Source: Bacillota bacterium (GTDB taxonomy: Bacteria > Bacillota > Clostridia > Lachnospirales > Lachnospiraceae). From it: a stretch of DNA of 64,000 nt. Position numbers and translations under genes: made by a program. The stretch lies in assembly GCA_023443225.1 (NCBI GenBank), contig JAEZVF010000075.1, forward strand, positions 1 through 64,000. Direction: 5' to 3'. Shown here one piece after another: positions 8,850 through 16,773 of this stretch (position 1 is the stretch's first letter; every line of letters begins with the position of its first letter). Below the pieces are notes generated by a model, which was not told where the DNA came from, did not search any database, and worked only from the letters and a program-made list of their open reading frames with translations.

Positions 8850-10235
8850 TTAATAAATAATAGCCTGTTCGACTGCTGTTTTTCCATCTAGGGCTATGTG
8901 ATCATAGACGGATAATCCATATTTGGTATCATCTTTTACAATACAATATTCTTCATTTTCATATAGTACTTCGATACGTCGGAAAATAGCATACCCTTTA
9001 TTCACATTGAATACTCCATCGAAAGATTTCGTTTTAATCACTTGATAGCGTTCTCCAGATTCCTCCGAATGTATAAAAGTACCGGATTCAAACAATCTGG
9101 CATCTACATAGCCATGAGTTTCATCGCTATAATAGATATCTACTGGTATAAAGGTATAATCCACATCTCCATTCTTTGTATAGGTCACCATATTAAGTCC
9201 AGTACTGTTACTGTCACCACCCACTGAAAAATAATTTAGCGGTATCATATAAAATTCCTTTGAAACAATTGATGATACTGGAATTTTCAAACCTTCTGCC
9301 GAATTAATTGCTAATTCTATTGTGAGATAACGATCATTTAGATAATTAATCATATACTTATCCAAACTTAAAGTTGCAAAATATAACTTACCCTTTTTAA
9401 ACACAGATACAGAAGCATCCGTGGTCAATCCATCTTCTTTTATAGTTATGCGTACACTCTCTTTTTTTAATAACTTAGCATACTGACTTTCATTTAAAGG
9501 TAAAATCATATTCCAATTTTCACTTTTTACTATTTTATAAATCGGACTGTTAGACTCAACTATGTCCATCGTACGCAATTGAGTTTTTTTATATTCATTT
9601 AAATCAAAATCATCTTTTGTAACCATTTCTGGAGTAACACCCTCCAGACCATCTACACTATATGTAATGATACCGCTGTCTTTCGATTTGATAACTTTAA
9701 AGGTACTGCTTGTCCCGTTTGTTTTTAAGACATCCTGAAGGTTACTAAGCATATTATTATTCGCTATTTCCATAATTATATTCTCTAAATTATACTTATA
9801 ATCATATACTCTGGAAAAATCATTATCATTATATGCCTTCTGAAAGGTGTAAATTTCTTTTTTTAGTTCTTTAATATTATCCGTCGTTAATTTCTCTAAT
9901 CCTTCACTGTTGCTGATTTGATCATAGGTATATTTACTCTCATCAATCGAGTATACAATTGAGTTTTTAGCGATTCTATCTCCATCTTTATGATAATAAT
10001 TAACATAGCCGGCTGTATTTGAATATATTACTTGCTCATCACGTATGACTAGGCCGGTAAAGATATTATCATCTGATGTAACCCCTTGTTTCACTTCATA
10101 AATTGATAAGTGATCTTTTGTAAAATACATATATACACAGATAAACACATAAACAAATATGATAAGAAACACAATAACACCAATATTAATGTTCTTGCGT
10201 TTTCGGAATCTCGCAACTTTATTTCTTGAACCCAA
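8850..10235 (-). CDS. HlyD-like membrane-anchored protein of the division cluster
   Basis: 461 residues. A basic N-terminus is followed by one membrane helix at about residues 17-37 (NIGVIVFLIIFVYVFICVYM). The extracytoplasmic part starts with an HlyD/biotinyl-lipoyl-like segment (GLVIRDEQVIYSNTAGYVNYY, and KDGDRIAKNSIVYSID), then a coiled region and beta-rich repeats. This resembles HlyD-type adaptor proteins, yet no ABC transporter is near. In clostridia such a gene is regularly placed upstream of yggS-sepF, so a role in envelope biogenesis or division is inferred from context. The start is TTG with AAAGGAGG upstream. Confidence 0.72.
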   Translation of the reverse strand: MGSRNKVARFRKRKNINIGVIVFLIIFVYVFICVYMYFTKDHLSIYEVKQGVTSDDNIFTGLVIRDEQVIYSNTAGYVNYYHKDGDRIAKNSIVYSIDESKYTYDQISNSEGLEKLTTDNIKELKKEIYTFQKAYNDNDFSRVYDYKYNLENIIMEIANNNMLSNLQDVLKTNGTSSTFKVIKSKDSGIITYSVDGLEGVTPEMVTKDDFDLNEYKKTQLRTMDIVESNSPIYKIVKSENWNMILPLNESQYAKLLKKESVRITIKEDGLTTDASVSVFKKGKLYFATLSLDKYMINYLNDRYLTIELAINSAEGLKIPVSSIVSKEFYMIPLNYFSVGGDSNSTGLNMVTYTKNGDVDYTFIPVDIYYSDETHGYVDARLFESGTFIHSEESGERYQVIKTKSFDGVFNVNKGYAIFRRIEVLYENEEYCIVKDDTKYGLSVYDHIALDGKTAVEQAIIY

Positions 10236-10397
10236 ATTTGCATCCTCCTTTCCATACCAGTTCTATTATACTTATTATTTTGAAATAATAAAAGCCCTAT
10301 TTGCTTTTTTCAGAATAAATATTATAAATATTAATAATAGGAATAATTAGTATAAAAAAGGGCAATCATAATTAATGCATAAAAAGGAGGTAATCAA
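10236..10397. other. Divergent intergenic region HlyD-like gene / DUF378
   Basis: A 162-bp AT-rich spacer that must hold promoters for two divergent genes. AAAAGGAGG just before 10398 is the DUF378 ribosome binding site. A weak GCCCTATTTGC...AAAAAAGGGC pairing is present, but no clear promoter was picked. Confidence 0.3.
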
Positions 10398-10595
10398 TTG
10401 AAAACAGTAGATTATATTGCATTGATTTTCGTAATTATCGGGGCAATCAACTGGGGCTTAATTGGATTTTTTGGATTTGATCTAGTCAAAGCTATTTTTG
10501 GAGATATGTCCTTCTTATCAAGAGTTATTTATTCCGTAGTTGGTATTGCTGGTTTATATGCCTTAAGTTACTTCGGAAGATTACGTAACGATTAA
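10398..10595 (+). CDS. DUF378-family small membrane protein
   Basis: 65 residues with two membrane helices. The conserved start VDYIALIFVIIGAINWGLIG and the later SRVIYSVVGIAGLYAL match DUF378, a widespread two-helix family of unknown function. The start codon is TTG with a strong AAAAGGAGG site 8 bases upstream. It is one of few plus-strand genes in the left half. Its 3' end is 23 bp from the left end of IS copy A and no terminator lies between, so the original terminator may have been displaced by the insertion. Confidence 0.88.
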   Translation: MKTVDYIALIFVIIGAINWGLIGFFGFDLVKAIFGDMSFLSRVIYSVVGIAGLYALSYFGRLRND

Positions 10596-10631
10596 TAGGA
10601 TGGATATAAAAAAAAGAGGGGGCGTCGCAAA

Positions 10632-10650
10632 ATAGCTAATTTTTAGCTAT
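10632..10650 (-). terminator. Left subterminal hairpin of IS copy A
   Basis: ATAGCTAA (10632-10639) pairs with TTAGCTAT (10643-10650) around TTT. It lies downstream of the transposase stop; on the minus strand it is followed by TTTTGCG, so it can terminate transposase transcription. Confidence 0.6.
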
Positions 10651-10768
10651 GGAGCGAGCCTCCTTTTGTTTTGCCGTTTATTGCCGTTTACTCTTATTTT
10701 TCTTTTGTGATTTTCCCCTTTTTCAGCTTTTTGGCGTACTTTAATAAAGCATATTGATTTTTCTGTGC

Positions 10769-12376
10769 TTACGCTAGTCTTTTCATATCGAACAAATGGT
10801 TTCTACATCGCTCATTTTGAATTTTATTATGTAGTTTGTTTACGTTATAGCCTAAACTAAGCAAAATAAACTCAGTTTTCACCTTGTTTTTTCCTCGAGT
10901 TAAAAATCTTGCAAAACCATGATCATATTTTAAGACTCCAAATGCTCCCTCCACTTGGATTGAACGATTCATTCTTAGCTTGGTTCCTTGTTCACTGATG
11001 ATGTTTTGGTAGGATACATTCCTTTTTTCAATTAGTTTCTTGGATACTTGAATTCTTTTTTCTTTATCGCTTCTCTTGCATTTTAAAGAGTAACGACAAT
11101 TGCTGCAATCTTCGCATTCATAAAGTGTTTGAACGGCTACATAACCTGAATTCGATTTCTTTCGTCTTATGCCAACCGCATGTAAACATCGGTCATTTGC
11201 GCAGATATACATGTCTGCTTCTTCGATATATTTCATGTTTTCACGCTTGCTGACATCTTTTTTAAAACTTTTCTTTTTCCATTGTTCATAGGTCTGTGGT
11301 TTAATATATGGATTGATTTTTTTTGATTCTAACCAACAATAGTTTGATTCGCTTTCATATCCAGAATCTGCTACAACCGTTTCATATCGTGTGCCAATTC
11401 CCTTTTCCATCGTCTCAAGCATTGGTATTAACGTTCCATAATCAGTACGGTCTGAATAGACCCCGATCCCTACGATGTATTCGCTTTCCACCCCGATTTG
11501 TACATTATATCCTGGTTTTAATTGAGAGTTTCTCATATGGTCTTCTTTCATGTGCATAAAAGTAGCATCTGGATCTGTTTTTGAATAGCTATTACGCTCG
11601 TTGAATTGTGAATGACTGTAAGAATAGAATGATTGACGATTGATAAACTCAGAAAGCTGCTCCATCCATCTTTGTAATTGTGTTTTCCTTTTCCCAATTC
11701 CATGTACAAACACAATTCCTTTTTCCTGTATTTTTTCTTCTAAAAAGTGCTTTAGTTCCGTCATCGAATTGATGGCATCTTCCTTAGAAAACACGAGGCT
11801 AGTAAGATAGGATTGACTTACTGCATGAAATAAATCCGTTATCTTGTCATGCATCTTTGCTTCATTTTTGCAGACAACCTTTTTCCATACAAACGTGTAT
11901 TTATTCGCATTTGCCTCGATTTTGGTTCCATCAATAAAGACATGATTTAGAGGAACCTCATCTAAAGTATGTAACAACTTGACAAGTTGATAAAAGAGAT
12001 CTTCGATGCAATCCGCCAAATATTTTTGACGAAACCTAGCAATCGTAGAGTGGTCAGGAGCTTTTTGACCAGCCAAGAGCCACATGAAGTTGATATCTCT
12101 GAGACAGGAAGTTTCAATTTGATGGGAACTAAAACGGTCTTGTGAATAAGCATACACAAGTACCTTGAACATGGTCTTTGGGTCAATTACTGGATTTCTA
12201 CCCTTGGTAGAGTAAGCCTGATACAACTTTGTGTAATCTAATTCCTCCAATACTTGGCTTAGTAATCTGACAGAATCATCTTCTGGTACAAGTCCATCTA
12301 ATTCTAATGGAAGTTTTAATTGATAAACATTAGAATTCAATGTATAATTCTTATTAGTGTAATTATTTAATCGCAT
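10769..12376 (-). CDS. IS1182-family transposase (copy A)
   Basis: 535 residues, full length. The N-terminal DUF772 / InsH-like domain (VIDPKTMFKVLVYAYSQ, and RDINFMWLLAGQKAPDHSTI) is followed by a DDE domain: FIDGTKIEANANKYTFVWKK carries the first aspartate, VADSGYESESNYCWLE the second. A cysteine-rich insert (CEDCSNCRYSLKC) and a C-terminal RSIQVEGAFGVLKYDHGFAR with the final glutamate complete the pattern of the IS1182 group. The ATG lies only 5 bases after a TATAAT, so either the message is nearly leaderless or transcription starts further upstream. It is not obviously related at the DNA level to the second element at 54.7-56.4 kb. Confidence 0.92.
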   Translation of the reverse strand: MRLNNYTNKNYTLNSNVYQLKLPLELDGLVPEDDSVRLLSQVLEELDYTKLYQAYSTKGRNPVIDPKTMFKVLVYAYSQDRFSSHQIETSCLRDINFMWLLAGQKAPDHSTIARFRQKYLADCIEDLFYQLVKLLHTLDEVPLNHVFIDGTKIEANANKYTFVWKKVVCKNEAKMHDKITDLFHAVSQSYLTSLVFSKEDAINSMTELKHFLEEKIQEKGIVFVHGIGKRKTQLQRWMEQLSEFINRQSFYSYSHSQFNERNSYSKTDPDATFMHMKEDHMRNSQLKPGYNVQIGVESEYIVGIGVYSDRTDYGTLIPMLETMEKGIGTRYETVVADSGYESESNYCWLESKKINPYIKPQTYEQWKKKSFKKDVSKRENMKYIEEADMYICANDRCLHAVGIRRKKSNSGYVAVQTLYECEDCSNCRYSLKCKRSDKEKRIQVSKKLIEKRNVSYQNIISEQGTKLRMNRSIQVEGAFGVLKYDHGFARFLTRGKNKVKTEFILLSLGYNVNKLHNKIQNERCRNHLFDMKRLA

Positions 12377-12391
12377 ATTTAATTATACCAT

Positions 12392-12421
12392 AAAGGCAGG
12401 TTCTTTCGGGAACCTGCCTTT
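12392..12421. promoter_or_regulatory. Hairpin upstream of transposase A
   Basis: AAAGGCAGGTT (12392-12402) pairs perfectly with AACCTGCCTTT (12411-12421) around an 8-nt loop. On the minus strand it is followed within five bases by TATAAT and the transposase ATG. It would stop or fold readthrough transcripts entering the element while leaving its own promoter untouched. Confidence 0.6.
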
Positions 12422-12453
12422 AATCTTTTTAGGAAAAAAGAAGCCCTTGCTAC

Positions 12454-12473
12454 ATAGATGATTACTCATCTAT
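12454..12473 (+). terminator. Right subterminal hairpin of IS copy A
   Basis: ATAGATGA (12454-12461) pairs with TCATCTAT (12466-12473) around TTAC and is followed by TTTGC on the plus strand. It mirrors the left-end hairpin in position and shape but not in the inner bases. Confidence 0.55.
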
Positions 12474-12525
12474 TTTGCAAAAGCCCCTTAATTCTCGTTA
12501 TTTATAGTACATCTTTATATATTAT

Positions 12526-12945
12526 TTAGAGAGATACAATGATATAATTCTTTGCTGAATCTGAAATGTCTTTTTCATCAAGTGAAACACTAATTACAAA
12601 ATCTACATTAAATTCCTTTGATAAAATTTCTAATTTCTTAAAAATAATTTCAACATTGGCAGCGTCAGTATTTGCGATTTTTAAGAAGCTGTCTAAGTAA
12701 ATTGCTTCAAGATCGTGATCCCCTGAAACAAGTCCGCTGATAAAACCTATGAATTCGTTATAATTATCAATATAATAATCCTTAACATTAATTAATCTAA
12801 TCTTATTACTCAGTTCATACATATGCTTGTTGCTCTTATCAAGATAAATAATACTGCCTTTCGCTTCCTTTACTGCCATATTGGCCTTTTCAATCAGGAT
12901 TTTGGTTTTCCCTTTTCCCTTTTCGCCTGCAATAATCTGTATCAT
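12526..12945 (-). CDS. Small P-loop ATPase of unknown role
   Basis: 139 residues. Walker A is GEKGKGKTK near residue 8; LEAIYLDSFLKIA near residue 80 has the look of a Walker B strand and VDFVISVSLDEKD follows. This clostridial family is often labelled twitching-motility or PilT-like, but it is too short for PilT and no pilus gene is near. The start at 12945 has a strong AAGGAGGAG site. Its likely promoter, TTGTTT-17-TATAAT on the minus strand, gives a ~105-nt leader with a long hairpin. The function is unknown. Confidence 0.75.
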   Translation of the reverse strand: MIQIIAGEKGKGKTKILIEKANMAVKEAKGSIIYLDKSNKHMYELSNKIRLINVKDYYIDNYNEFIGFISGLVSGDHDLEAIYLDSFLKIANTDAANVEIIFKKLEILSKEFNVDFVISVSLDEKDISDSAKNYIIVSL

Positions 12946-12995
12946 TGTAATCTCCTCCTTAAGATGTGCAAATTATGAGTGATATGTAGATATGC

Positions 12996-13037
12996 ATAAA
13001 CATCGATAAGTTATAAGACCACTTATCCTATGTTTAT
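12996..13037 (-). promoter_or_regulatory. Leader hairpin of the P-loop ATPase gene
   Basis: ATAAACAT-c-GATAAGT (12996-13011) pairs with ACTTATC-ct-ATGTTTAT (13021-13037), a 15-bp stem with one small bulge and a 9-nt loop. It ends about 50 bases before the start codon and lies inside the predicted 5' leader. No ligand class is recognised. Confidence 0.5.
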
Positions 13038-13057
13038 AAGATTATTAATATAAAATA

Positions 13058-13086
13058 ATTATAGTATAACTACTCCTAAAAAACAA
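13058..13086 (-). promoter_or_regulatory. Predicted promoter of the P-loop ATPase gene
   Basis: On the minus strand, a -35-like TTGTTT (13081-13086) and a -10 TATAAT (13058-13063) are separated by 17 bases. The perfect -10 and ideal spacing make this the best promoter in the gap after the carboxypeptidase gene. Confidence 0.55.
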
Positions 13087-13104
13087 CCATAATTATGAAA
13101 TAGT

Positions 13105-14070
13105 TCAATCTATTTTTCCTAATAAATGAGTCATTTGTTTGTAGAGATTATTTCCACTATCTGCTTGTAATAACAATGTAATATAAGATTTATTTTCAAT
13201 ATTTTCACTGTATAGAATTAAGCAGTTCCCAGCTTTCGATGTAGTACCTGTTTTGCCGCCAATTACTGTAATTCCTTCTGGAGCTTCTTCCGTACCTTTC
13301 AGATAACGATTGGTTGTTGCAAACTCTTTTATAACAGTTTCACCGGTTGAGCTTTCATAAGTTGCATTAAAACTCGACTGGTTAATAATGGAAACAAATT
13401 CTTCATGCTCAAGTAACTCATTAAAAATTAAATACAAATCATAAGAAGTTGTATATTGATTATCATCATGAAGACCATGTGGATTTACAAAATTAGAGTG
13501 TACTGCTCCTAAACTGAAAGCTGCCTCATTCATTAACTCTGCAAATTCTTCAACTGAGCCTCCAACATGTTCAGCAATGGCAATACCAGCATCATTCCCT
13601 GAATAAAGGAGTAACAAATTAAGGAGAGTGTTCATAGAAACCTTATCTCCTTCTTTAAATCCACAGAGCTTAGCCCCGCTTTCAGTAATGTGGGATGCAT
13701 CATAGCTTATGGTTACCGTATCTGTTAAATCAGCTTTATTTAATACTACCAAAGCAGTTAATAATTTAGTTAAACTTGCAGGATACATACGCTCATATAC
13801 ATTGTTTGCATAGATTGCTATATTATCCGTCTTATTAATAACCAAACCAGATGTTGCAGAGATACTTTCCTCTACCATATGATTTAGTTCATCAGGAATA
13901 ATAGTTAAATCCTCTGCAAAATAATCAGCCACTTCGGTACTATATACATTTTCGATGTCATAATTAGTCTGATTCATACTTCCGGAATAAGATAGTAATA
14001 CATCAGACGAATTAGAACATCCAGTCAACAATATAAGGGATATTGTTATACATAACAACTTTTTCTTCAT
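13105..14070 (-). CDS. Lipoprotein D-alanyl-D-alanine carboxypeptidase (peptidase S11)
   Basis: 321 residues. The N-terminus is a lipoprotein signal (MKKKLLCITISLILLTGCSN, lipobox LTGC), so it should be processed by LspA and held on the outer face of the membrane. The catalytic motifs are complete: SLTK in PASLTKLLTAL, SGN in YSGNDAG, and KTG in GGKTGTTSKAGN. It trims the terminal D-Ala of peptidoglycan stem peptides. The C-terminal PBP5-type beta domain and membrane helix are absent, as expected for a lipid-anchored form. The start at 14070 is set by AGGAAAGG; an earlier in-frame start lacks a site. It ends the shape operon that runs from mreB through rodA. Confidence 0.9.
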   Translation of the reverse strand: MKKKLLCITISLILLTGCSNSSDVLLSYSGSMNQTNYDIENVYSTEVADYFAEDLTIIPDELNHMVEESISATSGLVINKTDNIAIYANNVYERMYPASLTKLLTALVVLNKADLTDTVTISYDASHITESGAKLCGFKEGDKVSMNTLLNLLLLYSGNDAGIAIAEHVGGSVEEFAELMNEAAFSLGAVHSNFVNPHGLHDDNQYTTSYDLYLIFNELLEHEEFVSIINQSSFNATYESSTGETVIKEFATTNRYLKGTEEAPEGITVIGGKTGTTSKAGNCLILYSENIENKSYITLLLQADSGNNLYKQMTHLLGKID

Positions 14071-14113
14071 ACAAAAGCCTTTCCTAATGCATATTCCAGT
14101 CAAATATACTTCA

Positions 14114-14512
14114 TTAAGATCTATACAATTCTCGCCAATCCATATCACCGCGATCAAGTGCCTTAATTAGTAATTCTGCAGTCGCAAGGTTTGTAGCTAA
14201 CGGAATATTATGTGTATCACATAACTGAACAACATTATTTACATCTGGCTCGTGGGATTTTGGTGTAAGTGGATCTCTTAAAAATATAACTAAATCAATT
14301 TCATTATGCTCAATTTGAGCACCCATTTGTTGTTCTCCACCTAGATGTCCGGCAAGATACTTATGCACATTCAGATTCGTTACTTCTTCAATTAATCTTC
14401 CGGTAGTTCCGGTTGCATACAGTTCATTTTTATTCAATATACCTCGATAAGCAATGCAAAAGTTCTGCATTAATTTCTTCTTCGCATCGTGTGCAATCAT
14501 ACCAATATTCAT
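14114..14512 (-). CDS. mgsA: Methylglyoxal synthase
   Basis: 132 residues, normal length. It converts dihydroxyacetone phosphate to methylglyoxal and phosphate, a bypass that relieves sugar-phosphate build-up. Family motifs are intact: IAHDAKKKLM (phosphate-site histidine and lysines), YATGTTGRLIEE, HLGGEQQMGAQI and the catalytic DLVIFLRDPLT. It lies 8 bp after rodA. The rodA-mgsA pairing inside the min/rod cluster is a recurring clostridial order, though no mechanistic link is known to me. Confidence 0.95.
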   Translation of the reverse strand: MNIGMIAHDAKKKLMQNFCIAYRGILNKNELYATGTTGRLIEEVTNLNVHKYLAGHLGGEQQMGAQIEHNEIDLVIFLRDPLTPKSHEPDVNNVVQLCDTHNIPLATNLATAELLIKALDRGDMDWRELYRS

Positions 14513-14520
14513 TTATCGTA

Positions 14521-15648
14521 TTACCCCCTTCTCTTTTTTCGTTGTAAACTTATATTAATGATTAACCCAATAGATATCATACAGCTTGTTAAGGAACTCA
14601 GTCCATAGCTTACAAATGGCAACGGTAATCCGGTATTTGGTAGTAGACTTGTTGCCACACCAATATTAACGAATACTTGAAACATAAGCATCGATGCAAC
14701 ACCAATTGCGATTAGCATTCCCATATAATCAGACGCGTTACGAGCAATCATTACACATTTAAATATTAGTATAGCAAATAAAAGTATAATAATACATGCT
14801 CCGACGAATCCCAATGCTTCTCCTATTACGGAAAAGATAAAATCACTTTCCGATATAGGAACAAAGGTATCACTTTGGATGGATTCTACTCCTTCGGTCA
14901 AAAGTTTTCCTGTTAACTTTCCAGAACCAATAACCTGAATGGAATTATCCTGTTGATATAACAAATTTGCAGTTGTATCAAGTTCCGGATGTAAAAAAAT
15001 CATTACACGGTTCTGTTGATATTGTGTCAAAATAACCTGATAATCCTGCTGTACATACCAAAACAACCCAAAGACTGCAGGTATTCCAATAATCAGTATG
15101 GGCAAAATTATCTTATAACTTAAGCCAGCAGCAAATATCATCACAGCAAATATAAACATCATAACAAGGCTGGTTGATAAATTTGTCTGTATCAAGATTA
15201 AGAATGTTGGTACCGCCATTAAAAATCCCGTTATTAAAAGTACATGTAATTTATCCATCTTTTCACGGAATATGGTAAATAATTTTGCTAAAACTAATAT
15301 CATAATAACTTTACTAAAATCCGATGGCTGTATCGTCGTGAATTTTAAGTCAAGCCATCTTCTGGAATTGTTTAACTCGACACCAACTAAACGTACCGCC
15401 AATAATAATAGAAAATTAATGATATAAAGCACAATATAAAACTCACAAATAAAATGGTAATCAACAATTGACACAAATAGTAATATAAACATGCCAACTA
15501 CAATACCAAAAATTTGTTTTGTAAATAATCTTTCGCCTTCCTGCTGTACCAAGCGAATCAAAAATGCACCAATACAACTCAGAGTCAAAACAATTAATAC
15601 TAATGATACATTATAATGTTTAAAATCATATTTCTTAAATTGAAACAT
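14521..15648 (-). CDS. rodA: RodA peptidoglycan polymerase (SEDS family)
   Basis: 375 residues and about ten membrane helices. The SEDS signatures are seen: NSRRWLDLKFTTIQPSDFSK in the middle, a long extracytoplasmic loop, and the C-terminal PNTGLPLPFVSYGLSSL. It polymerises lipid II into glycan strands in the elongation machinery together with the PBP2 encoded upstream in the same operon. The presence of minCDE and mreBCD with no division-specific genes adjacent favours RodA over FtsW. The start has AAGGATG and follows minE by 12 bp. Confidence 0.93.
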   Translation of the reverse strand: MFQFKKYDFKHYNVSLVLIVLTLSCIGAFLIRLVQQEGERLFTKQIFGIVVGMFILLFVSIVDYHFICEFYIVLYIINFLLLLAVRLVGVELNNSRRWLDLKFTTIQPSDFSKVIMILVLAKLFTIFREKMDKLHVLLITGFLMAVPTFLILIQTNLSTSLVMMFIFAVMIFAAGLSYKIILPILIIGIPAVFGLFWYVQQDYQVILTQYQQNRVMIFLHPELDTTANLLYQQDNSIQVIGSGKLTGKLLTEGVESIQSDTFVPISESDFIFSVIGEALGFVGACIIILLFAILIFKCVMIARNASDYMGMLIAIGVASMLMFQVFVNIGVATSLLPNTGLPLPFVSYGLSSLTSCMISIGLIINISLQRKKRRG

Positions 15649-15660
15649 GTAGGTTCATCC

Positions 15661-15936
15661 TTACTTTTTTGAGTTCTTCATGTTTTTAATCGGTATATTC
15701 GCAAAAAGCGCTGGAACTGTACCGTTATTACCTTCAGACTCTGTTTGTGTTATGTTAATATCTAGACCATCCAAATCAATTTCAATGTATCTGGATATAA
15801 CTCCTATAATATCATTTTTAATTTGTTCTAAAATTTCAGGAGAACAGCCAGCCCGGTCAGAAATTAATACTAATTTCAGTCTGTCTTTTGCGACATTACT
15901 AGATGCTTTTTTCTTAAAAAAATCTGCAAGACCCAT
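15661..15936 (-). CDS. minE: MinE topological specificity factor
   Basis: 91 residues. The N-terminus (MGLADFFKKKASSNVAKDRLKLVLISDR) is the membrane- and MinD-binding part; the C-terminal half is the beta-rich dimer domain (GVISRYIEIDLDGLDINIT). It stimulates MinD ATPase activity and drives pole-to-pole oscillation. It is 18 bp from minD with AAAGGAGGG upstream. Having MinE together with DivIVA in one genome is typical for clostridia and unlike Bacillus subtilis. Confidence 0.94.
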   Translation of the reverse strand: MGLADFFKKKASSNVAKDRLKLVLISDRAGCSPEILEQIKNDIIGVISRYIEIDLDGLDINITQTESEGNNGTVPALFANIPIKNMKNSKK

Positions 15937-15954
15937 TGCATTACCCTCCTTTAA

Positions 15955-16746
15955 TTAATTTTTCTTCAGTAAACTTGCAAGTCTGCTTAACAAACCTTGT
16001 TTTCCATTTAAGTCTAATAATGGAACCTCTTCCCCGATTATTCTACGGCAAATATTCATATAAGCTTGTCCGGCTAAAGTGTCTGATCCAACCAATGGTT
16101 CACCTTGATTGGTTGATATAACAATGTTTTCATCGTCTGGCACTACTCCAACCAAATCAACTGCAAGAATCTCTACAACATCATCACTTGACATCATATC
16201 GCCGCGTTTTACCATATCATTTCTTAATCTATTGACAATTAACTGGGTTTGTTTCATCTCATTTGCTTCCAGAAGTCCAATGATACGGTCTGCATCTCTA
16301 ACTGCAGATACTTCCGGAGTAGTAACTACTAATGCCCTGTCTGCACCAGCAATTGCGTTTTGAAATCCTTGTTCAATACCGGCAGGACAGTCCATTAATA
16401 TGTAATCAAATTCTTCTCTTAATTCATCTGCCAACTTTTTCATCTGTTCCGGAGATACCGAAGATTTATCTCTGGTTTGTGCGGACGGTAATAAGTATAA
16501 ATTAGGGAATCTCTTATCTTTAATTAATGCTTGCTTAATTCTGCAATTTCCTTCAATTACATCAACAAGATTATAAACAATACGATTTTCCAATCCCATT
16601 ACAACATCAAGGTTTCTTAAGCCTATATCAGTATCTATTAATACAACCTTTTTATCTAACTTTGCCAACCCTGTACCTATATTTGCTGTTGAGGTTGTCT
16701 TACCTACACCGCCTTTACCAGACGTTACTACGATTACTTCGCCCAT
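15955..16746 (-). CDS. minD: MinD septum-site ATPase
   Basis: 263 residues. The deviant Walker A is GKGGVGKTT at about residue 10, with LIDTDIGLRNLDVVMGLENR and DYILMDCPAGIEQGF following. The last residues (GLLSRLASLLKKN) form the amphipathic membrane-targeting helix. ATP-bound MinD sits on the membrane and recruits MinC and MinE. The start at 16746 is supported by GGAGGAAG seven bases upstream; seven extra residues would be added by an earlier, unsupported start. Confidence 0.96.
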   Translation of the reverse strand: MGEVIVVTSGKGGVGKTTSTANIGTGLAKLDKKVVLIDTDIGLRNLDVVMGLENRIVYNLVDVIEGNCRIKQALIKDKRFPNLYLLPSAQTRDKSSVSPEQMKKLADELREEFDYILMDCPAGIEQGFQNAIAGADRALVVTTPEVSAVRDADRIIGLLEANEMKQTQLIVNRLRNDMVKRGDMMSSDDVVEILAVDLVGVVPDDENIVISTNQGEPLVGSDTLAGQAYMNICRRIIGEEVPLLDLNGKQGLLSRLASLLKKN

Positions 16747-16773
16747 TCTAATTCTTCCTCCAAACATTTATTA

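Larger units (their letters stand above)
10619..12487 (-). mobile_element. IS1182-family insertion sequence, copy A
   Basis: An element of about 1.87 kb with one transposase gene. The left end GGGGCGTCGCAAAATAG (10619-10635) and the right end read inward (GGGGCTTTTGCAAAATAG, 12487-12470) are imperfect inverted repeats. Directly inside each is a hairpin that starts within the repeat: 10632-10650 on the left and 12454-12473 on the right. A third hairpin at 12392-12421 precedes the transposase start. I see no clear target duplication in the flanks, so the last base or two of each end is uncertain. The transposase is intact, so the element may be active. Confidence 0.85.

Noticed and set aside
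12526..12945. PilT twitching motility ATPase
   Set aside because: At 139 residues it lacks the Asp and His boxes and the N-terminal domain of PilT; only a P-loop is certain.
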